Assembly (NCBI RefSeq): GCF_014874095.1
Contig: NZ_JADBEB010000001.1
Coordinates: forward strand, 4,340,001 to 4,404,000
Direction of reading: 5' to 3'
Length of the DNA stretch: 64,000 nucleotides
Source: Plantactinospora soyae
GTDB lineage: Bacteria > Actinomycetota > Actinomycetes > Mycobacteriales > Micromonosporaceae
The notes beneath the pieces are model-generated. The model had not been told where the DNA came from. It searched no databases and was given only the letters and a program-made list of their open reading frames with translations. Below are positions 35,425 to 44,270 of the stretch, one piece after another (positions within the stretch are counted from its first letter, which is position 1; each line of letters starts with the position of its first letter). The position numbers and the translations under genes were made by a program.

Positions 35425-35940
35425 ATGATTCTCCCGAAGATCCGGGATCCTCGCTTCGTGACGATCCGCCGTGGGGGGACTCTCACTGATGCCGATCACC
35501 GTCTCCTCGCGCTATGGGCTGCCTCGTGTGCGGAGCACGTCCTTGGCCTCTTCGAGTCGACCCAGCCTGGGGACCCGCGACCGCGCCACGCGATCGAGCA
35601 TGCCCGAGCCTGGGTGCGCGGCGAGGTCAAGATGATGCAGGCTCGCGCGGCGGGCGGCCATGCGATGGGAGCAGCCAGGGACCTGCGTGGGGCAGCACGA
35701 CATGCCGCGTACGCCGCTGGCCAGGCCGGGGTCGTCGCCCACGTCGCCGCACACGAGCTCGGCGCGGCCGCGTACGCGATCAAGGCCGCACGTGCGGCGG
35801 CACCGGAAGGCCAGAGCGAGGCCGCAGGGCGACTCGAGTGTCAGTGGCAGCGCGATCAGCTCCCGGAGGCGATCCGCGAACTCGTACTTGATGACCAGAG
35901 GTTGCGCAACAGCATCTGCTGGTCGGTGTTCGACTGTTGA
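35425..35940 (+). CDS. Imm5-like putative immunity protein
   Basis: The 171-residue protein matches the actinobacterial family annotated as Imm-5-like: PKIRDPRFVTIRRGGTLTD, then HRLLALWAASCAEHVLGLFE, RPRHAIEHARAWVRGEVKMM and a long Ala-rich helix pair (ARDLRGAARHAAYAAGQAGVV). It ends DQLPEAIRELVLDDQRLRN. Members are proposed to neutralise polymorphic toxins, yet no toxin gene is adjacent here. ATG 35425 follows GGGAG. Soluble, with no signal. Confidence 0.8.
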   Translation: MILPKIRDPRFVTIRRGGTLTDADHRLLALWAASCAEHVLGLFESTQPGDPRPRHAIEHARAWVRGEVKMMQARAAGGHAMGAARDLRGAARHAAYAAGQAGVVAHVAAHELGAAAYAIKAARAAAPEGQSEAAGRLECQWQRDQLPEAIRELVLDDQRLRNSICWSVFDC

Positions 35941-36204
35941 GGCCGAACATTGCCCCGACCGCGCGTTGACCGCGGCTGATGAACGTGCCCACTGCCGAAG
36001 TGCGTCGCGCGCCTACAGTCCGCGTACCTCAAGCACCCGCCTGTGCGATCGCATCCCACGGTAGCCGTCGATGGGCCGCCCCCCGGGTGAGTGCAGGGTG
36101 AGTCCGGGGCGTGTGGGGTGCTGCGGGCCGGCACTGCGCTCCCCCGGGCAGTGGATGGGGGTCTCGCCGGTGGGCTGCCACTTCCCTCTTGCGGGGGAGA
36201 GGAT

Positions 36205-36233
36205 TCACCTCCTACCGGGAGGTGACGCAATTC
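36205..36233 (+). promoter_or_regulatory. MerR-style operator/promoter
   Basis: The inverted repeat TCACCTCC-N5-GGAGGTGA (36205-36225) lies between a -35-like TTCACC (36204-36209) and a -10-like CAATTC (36228-36233), a spacing of 18 bp. MerR-family activators bind exactly such repeats in over-long spacers. It is about 80 bp upstream of the membrane-protein gene. Confidence 0.5.
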
Positions 36234-36277
36234 GACGGAGTGGATGGTGGGCCCTGTGACCGTCAACCGACTCGTAC

Positions 36278-36297
36278 GGAGCCGAGTACTCGGCTCC
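36278..36297 (+). promoter_or_regulatory. 20-bp perfect palindrome before the membrane-protein start
   Basis: GGAGCCGAGTACTCGGCTCC is a perfect palindrome ending 16 bases before ATG 36314. It could be an operator or a leader hairpin covering the ribosome site region. The rest of 35,941-36,313 shows no gene. Confidence 0.6.
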
Positions 36298-36313
36298 ATC
36301 AACGGGAACCGAC

Positions 36314-37336
36314 ATGAACGCTGATGTTCCGGGCCGGTCCACAGCTGTCGCCTGCGGGCAGGGGAGCAGGTTCCAGCTCTTCGCAGTGGCGTGGCAGACC
36401 GCGTACGCGCTGGTCCATCTGTGGTGGGTCGTCGGTGGTGCACCACGATTTCTGATGGGCAGGGAATCCTACTTCCCCGGCGGCTGGGTTCCCGTGGTCA
36501 TTGCCGCGGTTGCCTTGCTCGGCTGCGCGGCCGTCGTAGTGGGCGCCGGTCGAGGACTGAGCGGCTCCGGTCACTACGTGCTCGCCGGTCTCAACGCCGC
36601 TGCGGGCGTCGCTCTGTGCGTGTACTCGTTCCTCTTTCCGGTCATCATCGTGTCGATTCTGTTCGAGGGCGGTGGCACCGACAAGGTGGTCAGCCTGCTG
36701 GCCACCGGCAGCGGTGCCGTTGGTGGCGTTTTCTGCCTGGTCATCGCCGCGAGCGAACGACGCCTGGCCACGCATCCTTGCAACTCCTGCGGGCGGGTCC
36801 ACGGCCGGTCGCCGGAGCGCCGGGACGAGAAGTCTCCCGGCTGGGCCTATGCCGGCGCCTACCTTGCCGTCGGTGGGTTTCTGGCGCGAATGAGCGTTTG
36901 GTTGGACGACACGGTCGCGGGCCGGTGGCCATCGGCGGCGAGCAGGGCGAACGGATTCTCCTGGACCGCGATGGTGGTCTTCCTCGCGCTGATGGGTCTG
37001 GCCGGCACGATGCTGCCGCTGGCTCTGGCGCACCGCTGGGGCCGGCTCTGGCCGGCGTGGCTGGGTCCGCTGAGCGGGCGGCCGGTGCCCCGATGGCTGG
37101 TACTCGGCGTCGGGCTGTTCATCGGAGCGAGCCTGACCGCGTATTTCGGCATCGCCGGTATGACCGCCTGGATTCGCGGTGAGTTCGGTGGTCCGTTCCT
37201 GCCGTTGCTGCTGGAGATGGTGGGCTACACACTCTGGGGCGTCGGCCTGCTGGTGGCTTCCGCGTCGTACTTCACGCTGACCAGAGCTCCGTGTGCGCGG
37301 GGCGCCGCCAGTAGAGAGTTTGGCCGGAACGGTTGA
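36314..37336 (+). CDS. Polytopic membrane protein, function unknown
   Basis: The 340-residue protein has about eight hydrophobic segments (roughly residues 25-42, 58-78, 88-118, 130-150, 175-195, 215-237, 260-283 and 298-322). A cytosolic loop at 155-172 contains a C-N-S-C-G-R-V-H pattern that could bind metal. No enzyme motif is seen and I do not recognise the family. It starts shortly after two inverted-repeat elements that suggest dedicated regulation and ends 19 bp before the amidohydrolase gene, so the two are probably co-transcribed. Confidence 0.65.
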   Translation: MNADVPGRSTAVACGQGSRFQLFAVAWQTAYALVHLWWVVGGAPRFLMGRESYFPGGWVPVVIAAVALLGCAAVVVGAGRGLSGSGHYVLAGLNAAAGVALCVYSFLFPVIIVSILFEGGGTDKVVSLLATGSGAVGGVFCLVIAASERRLATHPCNSCGRVHGRSPERRDEKSPGWAYAGAYLAVGGFLARMSVWLDDTVAGRWPSAASRANGFSWTAMVVFLALMGLAGTMLPLALAHRWGRLWPAWLGPLSGRPVPRWLVLGVGLFIGASLTAYFGIAGMTAWIRGEFGGPFLPLLLEMVGYTLWGVGLLVASASYFTLTRAPCARGAASREFGRNG

Positions 37337-37355
37337 GTTCAACGGGGGAGTGTCG

Positions 37356-38546
37356 ATGACGAAGCATGCTGTCCGGGCGGCGCGGATGTTCGACGGTGAG
37401 CGGCTCGTGGACGGCGGGGTGCTGATCCTGCTGGACGGCGGACGCATCGCTGACGTACACCGGGGTTGGGCCGAGGCGCCGGAGGGCTGGCCGGTACGCG
37501 AGGAACTGGACGGCACCGTGCTGCCCGGCCTGGTCGACGCGCATGTGCACCTGTGCGCCGATGCCGGGCTCGACGCGCTCGGCCGGCTCGCCGAGCGTCC
37601 CGAGACGGACCTCGACGCGGTCGTCGAGGCGTCGCTGCGCACACACCTGGCGGCCGGCGTCACGACCGTCCGGGACCTGGGCGACCGGCGTGGCGCCGTG
37701 CTCCGGTGGCGGAACCGGGAGGTGCGCGACGACCTGCCAACGGTGGTGGGGTCGGGTCCGCCGGTCACCAGCGTCGGCGGGCACTGCTGGTCGATGGGGG
37801 GCGAGACGAGCGGCGTCGACGGGATCCGCGAGGCCGTGCGGCTGCGGAAGGTGGCCGGCGCCGACCTGGTGAAGGTCATGGCCAGCGGCGGGGTGTTCAC
37901 CCCCGGCACCGACGTCACCCGGCCGCAGTTCACCGACCACGAGCTGACCGCCGCGGTGGCCCGGGCGCACGAACTGGGCCTGCCGGTGACCGCGCACGCG
38001 CACGCGCTCGGAGCGGTCGAGCAGGCGCTGCGCGTCGGGGTCGACGGCATCGAGCACTGCACGTGCGTGACCGCGACCGGCGCCCACGTCCCCGACGAGA
38101 TCGCGAACGGCCTGGCCACGTCCGGGGTGGCGGTCTGTGCAACGCTCGGCACCGACCCGGCCGTGGTCACGCCGCCGGAGGTGGTGGCGATGGCCGCACG
38201 GGCAGGGCTGAGCGAGGCCGCGCTGCGCGACGGCGTCGCCACGCTGCACCGGGCCGGGGTCCGCCTGGTGGCCGGGTCGGACGCGGGTCTCGGCCCAGCG
38301 AAGCCGCACGGGATCCTGCCAGAGACGCTCGTCGAGTACGTCGCGTGCGGCATCCCCGCCACCGCCGTCCTCGCCGCGGCCACCTCCGTCGGTGCCGAGG
38401 TGTGTGGCCTTAAGCGGCGCAAGGGCCGGGTCCGACCCGGCCTCGACGCCGACCTACTGGTCGTGGACGGCGACCCGACGAGCGACATCACGGTCCTGCG
38501 CCGCCCCCTCGCCGTGTACCGCGCAGGCGACCTGGTGAGCAGATGA
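37356..38546 (+). CDS. Metal-dependent amidohydrolase (imidazolonepropionase/prolidase-like)
   Basis: The 396-residue protein has the binuclear amidohydrolase ligand set: HVH in LVDAHVHL (about residue 61), Lys in DLVKVMASGG (about 173), His in AHAHALG and GIEHCT, and Asp in AGSDAGLG. An N-terminal beta-sandwich strand pair (FDGERLVDGGVLILLDGGRI) and C-terminal GLDADLLVVDGDPTSDI complete the fold. It resembles actinomycete prolidases/imidazolonepropionase-like hydrolases; the substrate is not fixed. ATG 37356 follows GGGGGAG; a GTG six bases earlier is possible. It lies in an operon with the membrane protein upstream. Confidence 0.9.
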   Translation: MTKHAVRAARMFDGERLVDGGVLILLDGGRIADVHRGWAEAPEGWPVREELDGTVLPGLVDAHVHLCADAGLDALGRLAERPETDLDAVVEASLRTHLAAGVTTVRDLGDRRGAVLRWRNREVRDDLPTVVGSGPPVTSVGGHCWSMGGETSGVDGIREAVRLRKVAGADLVKVMASGGVFTPGTDVTRPQFTDHELTAAVARAHELGLPVTAHAHALGAVEQALRVGVDGIEHCTCVTATGAHVPDEIANGLATSGVAVCATLGTDPAVVTPPEVVAMAARAGLSEAALRDGVATLHRAGVRLVAGSDAGLGPAKPHGILPETLVEYVACGIPATAVLAAATSVGAEVCGLKRRKGRVRPGLDADLLVVDGDPTSDITVLRRPLAVYRAGDLVSR

Positions 38547-38895
38547 CCGATTCCACAGGGTGGATGGTCGATGTCCTGAGCTACCGGAGAACACCGGATC
38601 ACGGCCTCCGATGTGGCCGGGTGGTGTTCGTGGTCGCGGGCCGGCTCACGGTGGGTGGTGGCCGACCCCGAGATTGACCTGGGACCGTACCGGCGCGAAC
38701 TGCTCTCGCTGCCGCCCCCGCCACCGCTCGGGAACCCGGTTCTGGCCTCTGAGGCGCGGTTTCGTGCGGCCCAGCCGGGCCGAGGAGGGGATTCGTGAAT
38801 CCTTTTGCTCGCTGAGCACTCTTATGGGAGTGCTGGTCAGCCGGACCGGGAGCGTCGACCGTACCGGATGAGTCGCTCCCGGATCCCGCGAAGAT
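38547..38895. other. Convergent intergenic region with a likely terminator
   Basis: A 9-bp stem (CCGGGAGCG at 38846-38854, CGCTCCCGG at 38874-38882) with a 19-base loop lies just before the end of the following minus-strand gene. A plus frame around 38,650-38,798 reads VVADPEIDLGPYRRELLSL, perhaps a fragment, but no gene is supported. Confidence 0.45.
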
Positions 38896-40203
38896 CTACC
38901 CGGTGAAGCGGGCCTGGATGGCCGACGGGTGGGAGGCCTTCTGCCACACCAGCGCGAATTCGCCGGTGGGGCTGGCGGCGGCCGTGACGGTGCGGCCGTC
39001 TGGCGTGATCGTCTCCACCTGGCCGTGAGTGCCGTTGGCGGCCAAGGGCACGGCATGCACCTGCGACGTCTGCACCATCAGCCCCGGGTATTGCCATGCG
39101 ACCAGGCCAGCGCCGGTGTCGTCGAGGGTGATCGACGGCCAGTCACCGGGGCCGAGCAGAGTGACCTGGCCGGGCGTTCCGGTGGCGGGGAAGCGCCGCA
39201 GGTATACCTCGCGGGAGTTGTCGGTGTCCCAGTTCCACCGGCCCCACACGAGCACCGATGTCCCGTCGTGGTCGGTGACGACCGACGAGTAGAAGGTGAG
39301 CCAGTGCGTGTCCGGCGTCGCCACGACGGCCGGCTCCAGTACCCCGTCGCGGCTGTAGCGCTGCAGGACGAGGCGTCCGTATCCGCTGTACGGGGTGATC
39401 CGGTAGGTGAGCACCGCGTCGCCCTCGGCGTCGAGGGCCATGTCGATCTGGCCGTAGCGGACGTCGGTGACCGGCGGGGCGATCTCTGTGCGGGCGGAGA
39501 CGCCGTCGTCGGGCTCGATGCGCGCGGAGACGATTCGGTTGTAGTCCTCGGTCCAGACGACGAGCGCGGTGCCGTCGTCGGCGAACGTCGCGGTGGGCCC
39601 GTCGACGCCGCCCGGGCCGAGGGTCAGCTCGGGGCCGAGCGTGCCGTCGACGCCGAAGCGGCGGGCCTTCGCGACGTAGCTGGAGTCCACACTTTCCGTC
39701 CAGGTGACCAGGGCGGAGCCTGACCGGCTCACCGCCACCGACGGACTGATCGAGCTCCACCGCGTGATGAGCTGCGGTGGGCCGGCGATGCCGGCGGCCG
39801 ACACCCGGGCGCCCGCGATGACGGAGTTCTGCACCCACACCACGGCCGCGTCACCGTCGTCGTCAACGGCGACTTTCGGCCACAACCCGGACGTCCCGGG
39901 TTCGGTGACAACCTGGATCGGCGTAAGCGCCCCGGCCTGTGTTCGCACCTGCACCTGTACCTGGTCGGTGCAGGCCGCGGCGTTGCCGTCGCATCCGGCC
40001 CAGGCGAGCAGCGCGTCGCCCTGCCGGTCGATCGCCACGGTGGGCTGGTCCTGCCCGGACCAGTTCGGTTGGGACACGGTCTGGATGGCGGTCCAGGCGG
40101 CGGCCGCCGGTGTCGCGGCCAGCGGCAGTACGCCTATGGCACCGACTGTGGCCGCCGCGACGGCGCGGATCAGCTTCGCTGGCAACAGATTCTCCCCGTG
40201 CAC
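38896..40203 (-). CDS. Secreted beta-propeller-like protein, hypothetical
   Basis: The 435-residue protein has a signal peptide (residues 1-31, ending ATPAAAA). It is built of about eight repeats of roughly 45 residues with pattern P-x-V-A-x-D-x-x-G-x-A-x-x-x-W: PTVAIDRQGDALLAWAG, PKVAVDDDGDAAVVWVQ, PSVAVSRSGSALVTWTE and ATFADDGTALVVWTED. This is a WD/BNR-like beta-propeller without an evident active site, so binding or a structural role is likely. GTG 40203 follows GAGGGGGA. It stands alone. Confidence 0.75.
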   Translation of the reverse strand: MHGENLLPAKLIRAVAAATVGAIGVLPLAATPAAAAWTAIQTVSQPNWSGQDQPTVAIDRQGDALLAWAGCDGNAAACTDQVQVQVRTQAGALTPIQVVTEPGTSGLWPKVAVDDDGDAAVVWVQNSVIAGARVSAAGIAGPPQLITRWSSISPSVAVSRSGSALVTWTESVDSSYVAKARRFGVDGTLGPELTLGPGGVDGPTATFADDGTALVVWTEDYNRIVSARIEPDDGVSARTEIAPPVTDVRYGQIDMALDAEGDAVLTYRITPYSGYGRLVLQRYSRDGVLEPAVVATPDTHWLTFYSSVVTDHDGTSVLVWGRWNWDTDNSREVYLRRFPATGTPGQVTLLGPGDWPSITLDDTGAGLVAWQYPGLMVQTSQVHAVPLAANGTHGQVETITPDGRTVTAAASPTGEFALVWQKASHPSAIQARFTG

Positions 40204-40436
40204 CGTTGTCCCCCTCGATCGAAGACCATCAGGCGATGCACGAATGATGGCACGGGTATGAGCCGTGCGCACGGTGAGGTGTTTGCCAGGGGTCCGGCGC
40301 CAGTACGTCAACCCGGTTGCCATGTTCATTGTACCGGCGAACCGGCCCGGACAAATCGGCCGGAATAATGATCCTTATCCCCTGACCTGTACATATTCTC
40401 GTCGGGACCCAAGCTCGCACTCACCCGGGGAGCACT

Positions 40437-42710
40437 GTGCCCGACGTCAGAGAACAGGAAATCGCAGCCGAGCAGCAGGTCGTCGACCGGGTGTACGAGC
40501 AGCTCGAAGGGATGCGAGCGCAGGCGAACGCGCTTGCCACCGAGGGGCACCGGAGGGCAGCGACCAGCTCGAACGCCGGATTGGTCGAGCGGGACGCGTT
40601 GGTCCACCTCGCGTCCGCGCAGCTGCGGGCGCTTGACGCCGAAGCGGAGGGCCTCGTGTTCGGCCGGCTCGACTTCGACGACGGCGAGACGTACCACATC
40701 GGGCGGCTGGGCGTGCGGGCCAATCGGGAACCACTCCTGGTCGACTGGCGGGCGCCGGCCGCCGAGCCCTTCTACCGGGCCACCTCGGGAGAGCCGCTCG
40801 GCGTGGTGCGTCGCCGGGTCATCATCTGTCGGGGCCCGAAGGTCATCGACCTCGACGACGACGTGCTGTCTCCCGACGACGTCGGCGACTTGCGCGTGCT
40901 CGGTGAGGGGGCGCTGCTGGCCGCGCTCCGCCGTTCCCGTGGCCCGCACATGCGTGACATCGTCACCACCATTCAGTCCGAACAGGACGCGGCGATTCGG
41001 GCGCCGGCGCGGGGCGTCACTGTCATCACCGGAGGGCCGGGGACCGGCAAGACCCAGGTTGCGCTGCATCGGGCGGCGTACCTGCTCTACACCGATCGGG
41101 CCCGGTTCACCGGCGGGCGCGTCCTGATGGTCGGCCCCTCGACGGTGTTCACCAGCTACATCAGCCGGGTCCTTCCCTCGCTCGGGGAGGACGGCGTGCA
41201 CCTTCGCGCGCTCGGCGATCTGGTCGAGGGGGTGACCGCGACCCGCCGCGACCCGCCGGAGGTCGCCCGGATCAAGGGTAGCGACAGCATGCGGCAGGTG
41301 CTGATCGAGCTGATGTGGCAGACGCCGCCGGCGGCGCCGGATCGGTTGCGAGTCGTGTATGCGGGGCAGGTTCTGACACTCGGGGTGGACGACTTGGCGG
41401 ACGCACGCCGTCGGGTACGCGACCGGTGCGAAGCCACCGGCACTATGCCCAACGCCGCACGCGCGGCTACCGCCGCAATCCTCCTGAACGCCTTGTGGAG
41501 CAAGGCGGACGGCCCGCATCTCGACCGGCATCTGTTCGCCGACGACATCGGTGACCGCGGCGAGTTCCATCGATTCCTGCAGTCCTGGTGGCCCGCACTG
41601 ACGCCGACAAAGGTGCTGATGTGGCTCGCCGACACCGCACGGGTGGTCGGCCTGGACGCCCGGGCGGCCGAAATGCTGGCCGGCTCGTACCAGGGTAGGC
41701 CCGACTGGTCCGTCGACGACGTGCCGTTGCTCGACGAGCTGACCGAACTGCTCGGCGACCTGCCCGCCGTCCCGAAGGCACCCGAACCGGAGTGGCGGCT
41801 GCGTGAACTGACCACTGGCACCCGGCATGTCGCAACCTTCGTCCTCAGTTGCGGTCTGCGCGACGGGTGGGAGCTGTACGCACCCGGACATCCGACCCCG
41901 ATCGCCCTCGCGGGACCGACGATCGACAACGACGCGATCACCGCCGCACAACGCTGGGCCGAGACCGTCATCCTCCGGGAAGGACACCGGGTGATCAGTT
42001 GGACCGACGGCTTCGACCCGCATGGCGAGGAGGGTTACGTGCCCGTGCTGGCCGAGCCGCTGCCCGTCGAGGAAGTCGACGACGACTCACCTGCCGAGGA
42101 ACCGTACCTGCACGTAATCCTCGACGAGGCGCAGGATCTGTCCCCGATGGAGGGTCGGGTGATCGCACGCCGCGCTGAGTACGCCTCGATGACCGTGGTC
42201 GGCGACTTCGGGCAGGCCACGCATCCGCTGGCAGCTGATTCGTGGCCGCGGTTGCTCGCCCGGCTGGGCAGGCGCGAGGCCCGGACGCTGGAACTGCCCA
42301 CCGGATACCGACTGCCCAAGGTCATCGCGGACTACGCGACGCGGGTCCTCGCGCCCGGAATCGCCCCGACGCGCTCGTACCGGTCTGGCGGTACGGTGTC
42401 CGTGCGGCAGGTCGACGATCTGCACGCCGCAGTTCGGAAAGCGGTCCGGCAGGCTCCGGGCGACACGAGCATCGCTGTCATCGCCACCGACGGCGCGGCG
42501 GAGGAACTCGTCCCGTTGATCGATGTCGCCGTCGTACCAGCCAGCTTGGTCAAGGGCCTGGAGTACGACCATGTCATCGTGGTGGAACCAGCCGACATCG
42601 TGGCCGCCGAACCTCGTGGTCTGAACCGGCTGTACGTCGCGCTGACCCGAGCCGTCGCGGGTGTGGTCGTCCTTCACCAGCAGGCCCTGCCCGCCGCCCT
42701 GCACGACTGA
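40437..42710 (+). CDS. HelD/HelR-family RNA polymerase-associated ATPase (UvrD-like)
   Basis: The 757-residue protein has an N-terminal coiled region (residues 1-45), the segment YHIGRLGVRANREPLLVDWRAPAAEPFY typical of actinobacterial HelD, and Walker A GGPGTGKTQVALHR (about residue 200). Walker B is VILDEAQDLSPME (about 560) and a UvrD-type C-terminal domain ends SLVKGLEYDHVIVVEP, LYVALTRA. HelD proteins pull RNA polymerase off DNA and recycle it; the HelR subgroup displaces rifamycins and confers resistance. GTG 40437 follows CCGGGGAG. No other resistance gene is adjacent and I see no rifamycin-associated palindrome upstream. Confidence 0.93.
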   Translation: MPDVREQEIAAEQQVVDRVYEQLEGMRAQANALATEGHRRAATSSNAGLVERDALVHLASAQLRALDAEAEGLVFGRLDFDDGETYHIGRLGVRANREPLLVDWRAPAAEPFYRATSGEPLGVVRRRVIICRGPKVIDLDDDVLSPDDVGDLRVLGEGALLAALRRSRGPHMRDIVTTIQSEQDAAIRAPARGVTVITGGPGTGKTQVALHRAAYLLYTDRARFTGGRVLMVGPSTVFTSYISRVLPSLGEDGVHLRALGDLVEGVTATRRDPPEVARIKGSDSMRQVLIELMWQTPPAAPDRLRVVYAGQVLTLGVDDLADARRRVRDRCEATGTMPNAARAATAAILLNALWSKADGPHLDRHLFADDIGDRGEFHRFLQSWWPALTPTKVLMWLADTARVVGLDARAAEMLAGSYQGRPDWSVDDVPLLDELTELLGDLPAVPKAPEPEWRLRELTTGTRHVATFVLSCGLRDGWELYAPGHPTPIALAGPTIDNDAITAAQRWAETVILREGHRVISWTDGFDPHGEEGYVPVLAEPLPVEEVDDDSPAEEPYLHVILDEAQDLSPMEGRVIARRAEYASMTVVGDFGQATHPLAADSWPRLLARLGRREARTLELPTGYRLPKVIADYATRVLAPGIAPTRSYRSGGTVSVRQVDDLHAAVRKAVRQAPGDTSIAVIATDGAAEELVPLIDVAVVPASLVKGLEYDHVIVVEPADIVAAEPRGLNRLYVALTRAVAGVVVLHQQALPAALHD

Positions 42711-42972
42711 CGGATCGTTGCCGGCACACGGTTGGCAGCATCGTCGTGAACGACGCAATCTCGATCACGGCATGGAAACGGCAGGTCGGCCGTCGCACCT
42801 CAGGCGAGCCGGCGTCGCCATGTCGGGCATCATCACGTGTTCGCATCATCGCTGCCTGCGGGCCTGCCTGGGGGAAATCCCCCAACCGAAGACGGCCGTC
42901 AGCCGGCTCCCGCCCCGGCGACCGCGTGCCTAGCGTGATCTTCCGTAGGCACCGACGACGGAAGGAGTTCGG

Positions 42973-44175
42973 ATGGGCGCACGTACCGCAGTCCGAAGGA
43001 CGGTGAGATGGCGAAGGGTCGTGGCGGCCGCGACGGCTGGCGTGGTGCTGGCTTCGGCGGTCGGCGGTGGGGCCGGGTCGGCCGCGCCACCGGCTCTGGA
43101 TCACCGGTCCACGGCCACCGTGCTGCAACACGGCCTCGACGATCTGCACGACCTCGGCGTATCCGGGACGCAGGGCCTGGTCCGCGACGGGAACCGGGTG
43201 ACCGTGGCCCGCAGCGGCGTGGCCGACCTGGCCACCGGCAGGCCAATGTCGGTCGACGGGTACTTCCGGATCGGCAGCACCACGAAGACGTACGTGTCGG
43301 TGGTGCTGCTCCAGCTCGTCAGCGAGGGCCGGATCGGGCTGGACGACCCGATCGAACGCTGGCTGCCCGGCGTCCTCAACGGCAACGGCAACGACGGCCG
43401 GCACGTCACCGTACGCCAGCTCCTGCAGCACACCAGCGGCCTCTACGATTCCACCAACGACCTCGCCGCGCTGAGGTCGGCCGGCGAGTTCCTGGCGCAC
43501 CGCTTCGACCACTACACCGAGGCGGAGCTGGTGGCGATCGCGATGCGCCACCCGCCGCTGTTCGCCGCCGGTACGCACTGGAGCTACTCGAACACCAACT
43601 ACCTCGTGGCCGGGATGCTCATCAAACGGGTCACCGGACACCTGTGGCACACCGAGGTACGCTCCCGGATCCTGATGCCGCTGCACCTGACCCATACGTT
43701 CTACCCCGGCGACCGGCCGACCCTGCCCCAGCCCCACGCCGAGGGGTACCGGCAGTTCGAGCCCGGTGGGCCGCTGGTCGACACGACCGTCTTCAATCCG
43801 ACCGTGACAGCCTCGGCCGGCGGCCTGGTCAGCACCACCGCTGACCTGGCCCGCTTCTGGCAGGCGATGGCGCGCGGCCAGCTGTTGCGGCCCGGACAGA
43901 TGGCCGAACTGCACCAGACCGTGCTGGCCGATGGGTTTCAGGAGATCCGGCCGGGCATCCGCTACGGCCTGGGCATCATGTGGATACCCAACCGGTGCGG
44001 CGGCTCCTGGGCGCACGTCGGCTCCATGCCCGGAATGAGCACCCTCGCCGCGGTCACCCCGGACGGGCGCCGCTCGACGGTCTTGTACCTGGCCACCGAG
44101 CTGGCCGATCCGGGCCGGGCACGGGCGGTCATACAGCGGGAGATGGTACTGCTCGACGACCTGATCTGCGGCTGA
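42973..44175 (+). CDS. Secreted serine hydrolase (DD-peptidase/class C beta-lactamase family)
   Basis: The 400-residue protein has a signal sequence (about residues 12-38) and the class C/DD-peptidase triad: Ser-Thr-Thr-Lys in RIGSTTKTY, Tyr-Ser-Asn in HWSYSNTNYLV, and HVG in WAHVGSMPG in place of KTG. LLQHTSGLYD and GGLVSTTADLARFW are further family markers. It resembles Streptomyces R61-type D-alanyl-D-alanine carboxypeptidases and related esterases. ATG 42973 follows AAGGAG. It converges with a second serine hydrolase through a perfect hairpin. Confidence 0.92.
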   Translation: MGARTAVRRTVRWRRVVAAATAGVVLASAVGGGAGSAAPPALDHRSTATVLQHGLDDLHDLGVSGTQGLVRDGNRVTVARSGVADLATGRPMSVDGYFRIGSTTKTYVSVVLLQLVSEGRIGLDDPIERWLPGVLNGNGNDGRHVTVRQLLQHTSGLYDSTNDLAALRSAGEFLAHRFDHYTEAELVAIAMRHPPLFAAGTHWSYSNTNYLVAGMLIKRVTGHLWHTEVRSRILMPLHLTHTFYPGDRPTLPQPHAEGYRQFEPGGPLVDTTVFNPTVTASAGGLVSTTADLARFWQAMARGQLLRPGQMAELHQTVLADGFQEIRPGIRYGLGIMWIPNRCGGSWAHVGSMPGMSTLAAVTPDGRRSTVLYLATELADPGRARAVIQREMVLLDDLICG

Positions 44176-44231
44176 CAGGTATCGGGGGAAGATCGCGGAT
44201 CCGTCGTTCCGGGGCCAGGGTCCCTGAATGA

Positions 44232-44266
44232 GAGCCCACCGAGGGGATCGCACCCTCGGTGGGCTC
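44232..44266. terminator. Perfect 14-bp bidirectional hairpin
   Basis: Arms GAGCCCACCGAGGG and its exact complement enclose a 7-base loop. It sits between the convergent serine-hydrolase genes, 5 bases from the minus-strand stop. Confidence 0.92.
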
Positions 44267-44270
44267 GCTG

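Noticed and set aside
36299-38602. 767-codon minus-strand frame
   Set aside because: Low-complexity Ser/Arg/Pro composition opposite the membrane-protein and amidohydrolase genes; typical high-GC antisense shadow.
40204-40436. Rifamycin-associated element upstream of the HelD-like gene
   Set aside because: I looked for the expected GC-rich 19-bp palindrome and saw none, so no such element is annotated.
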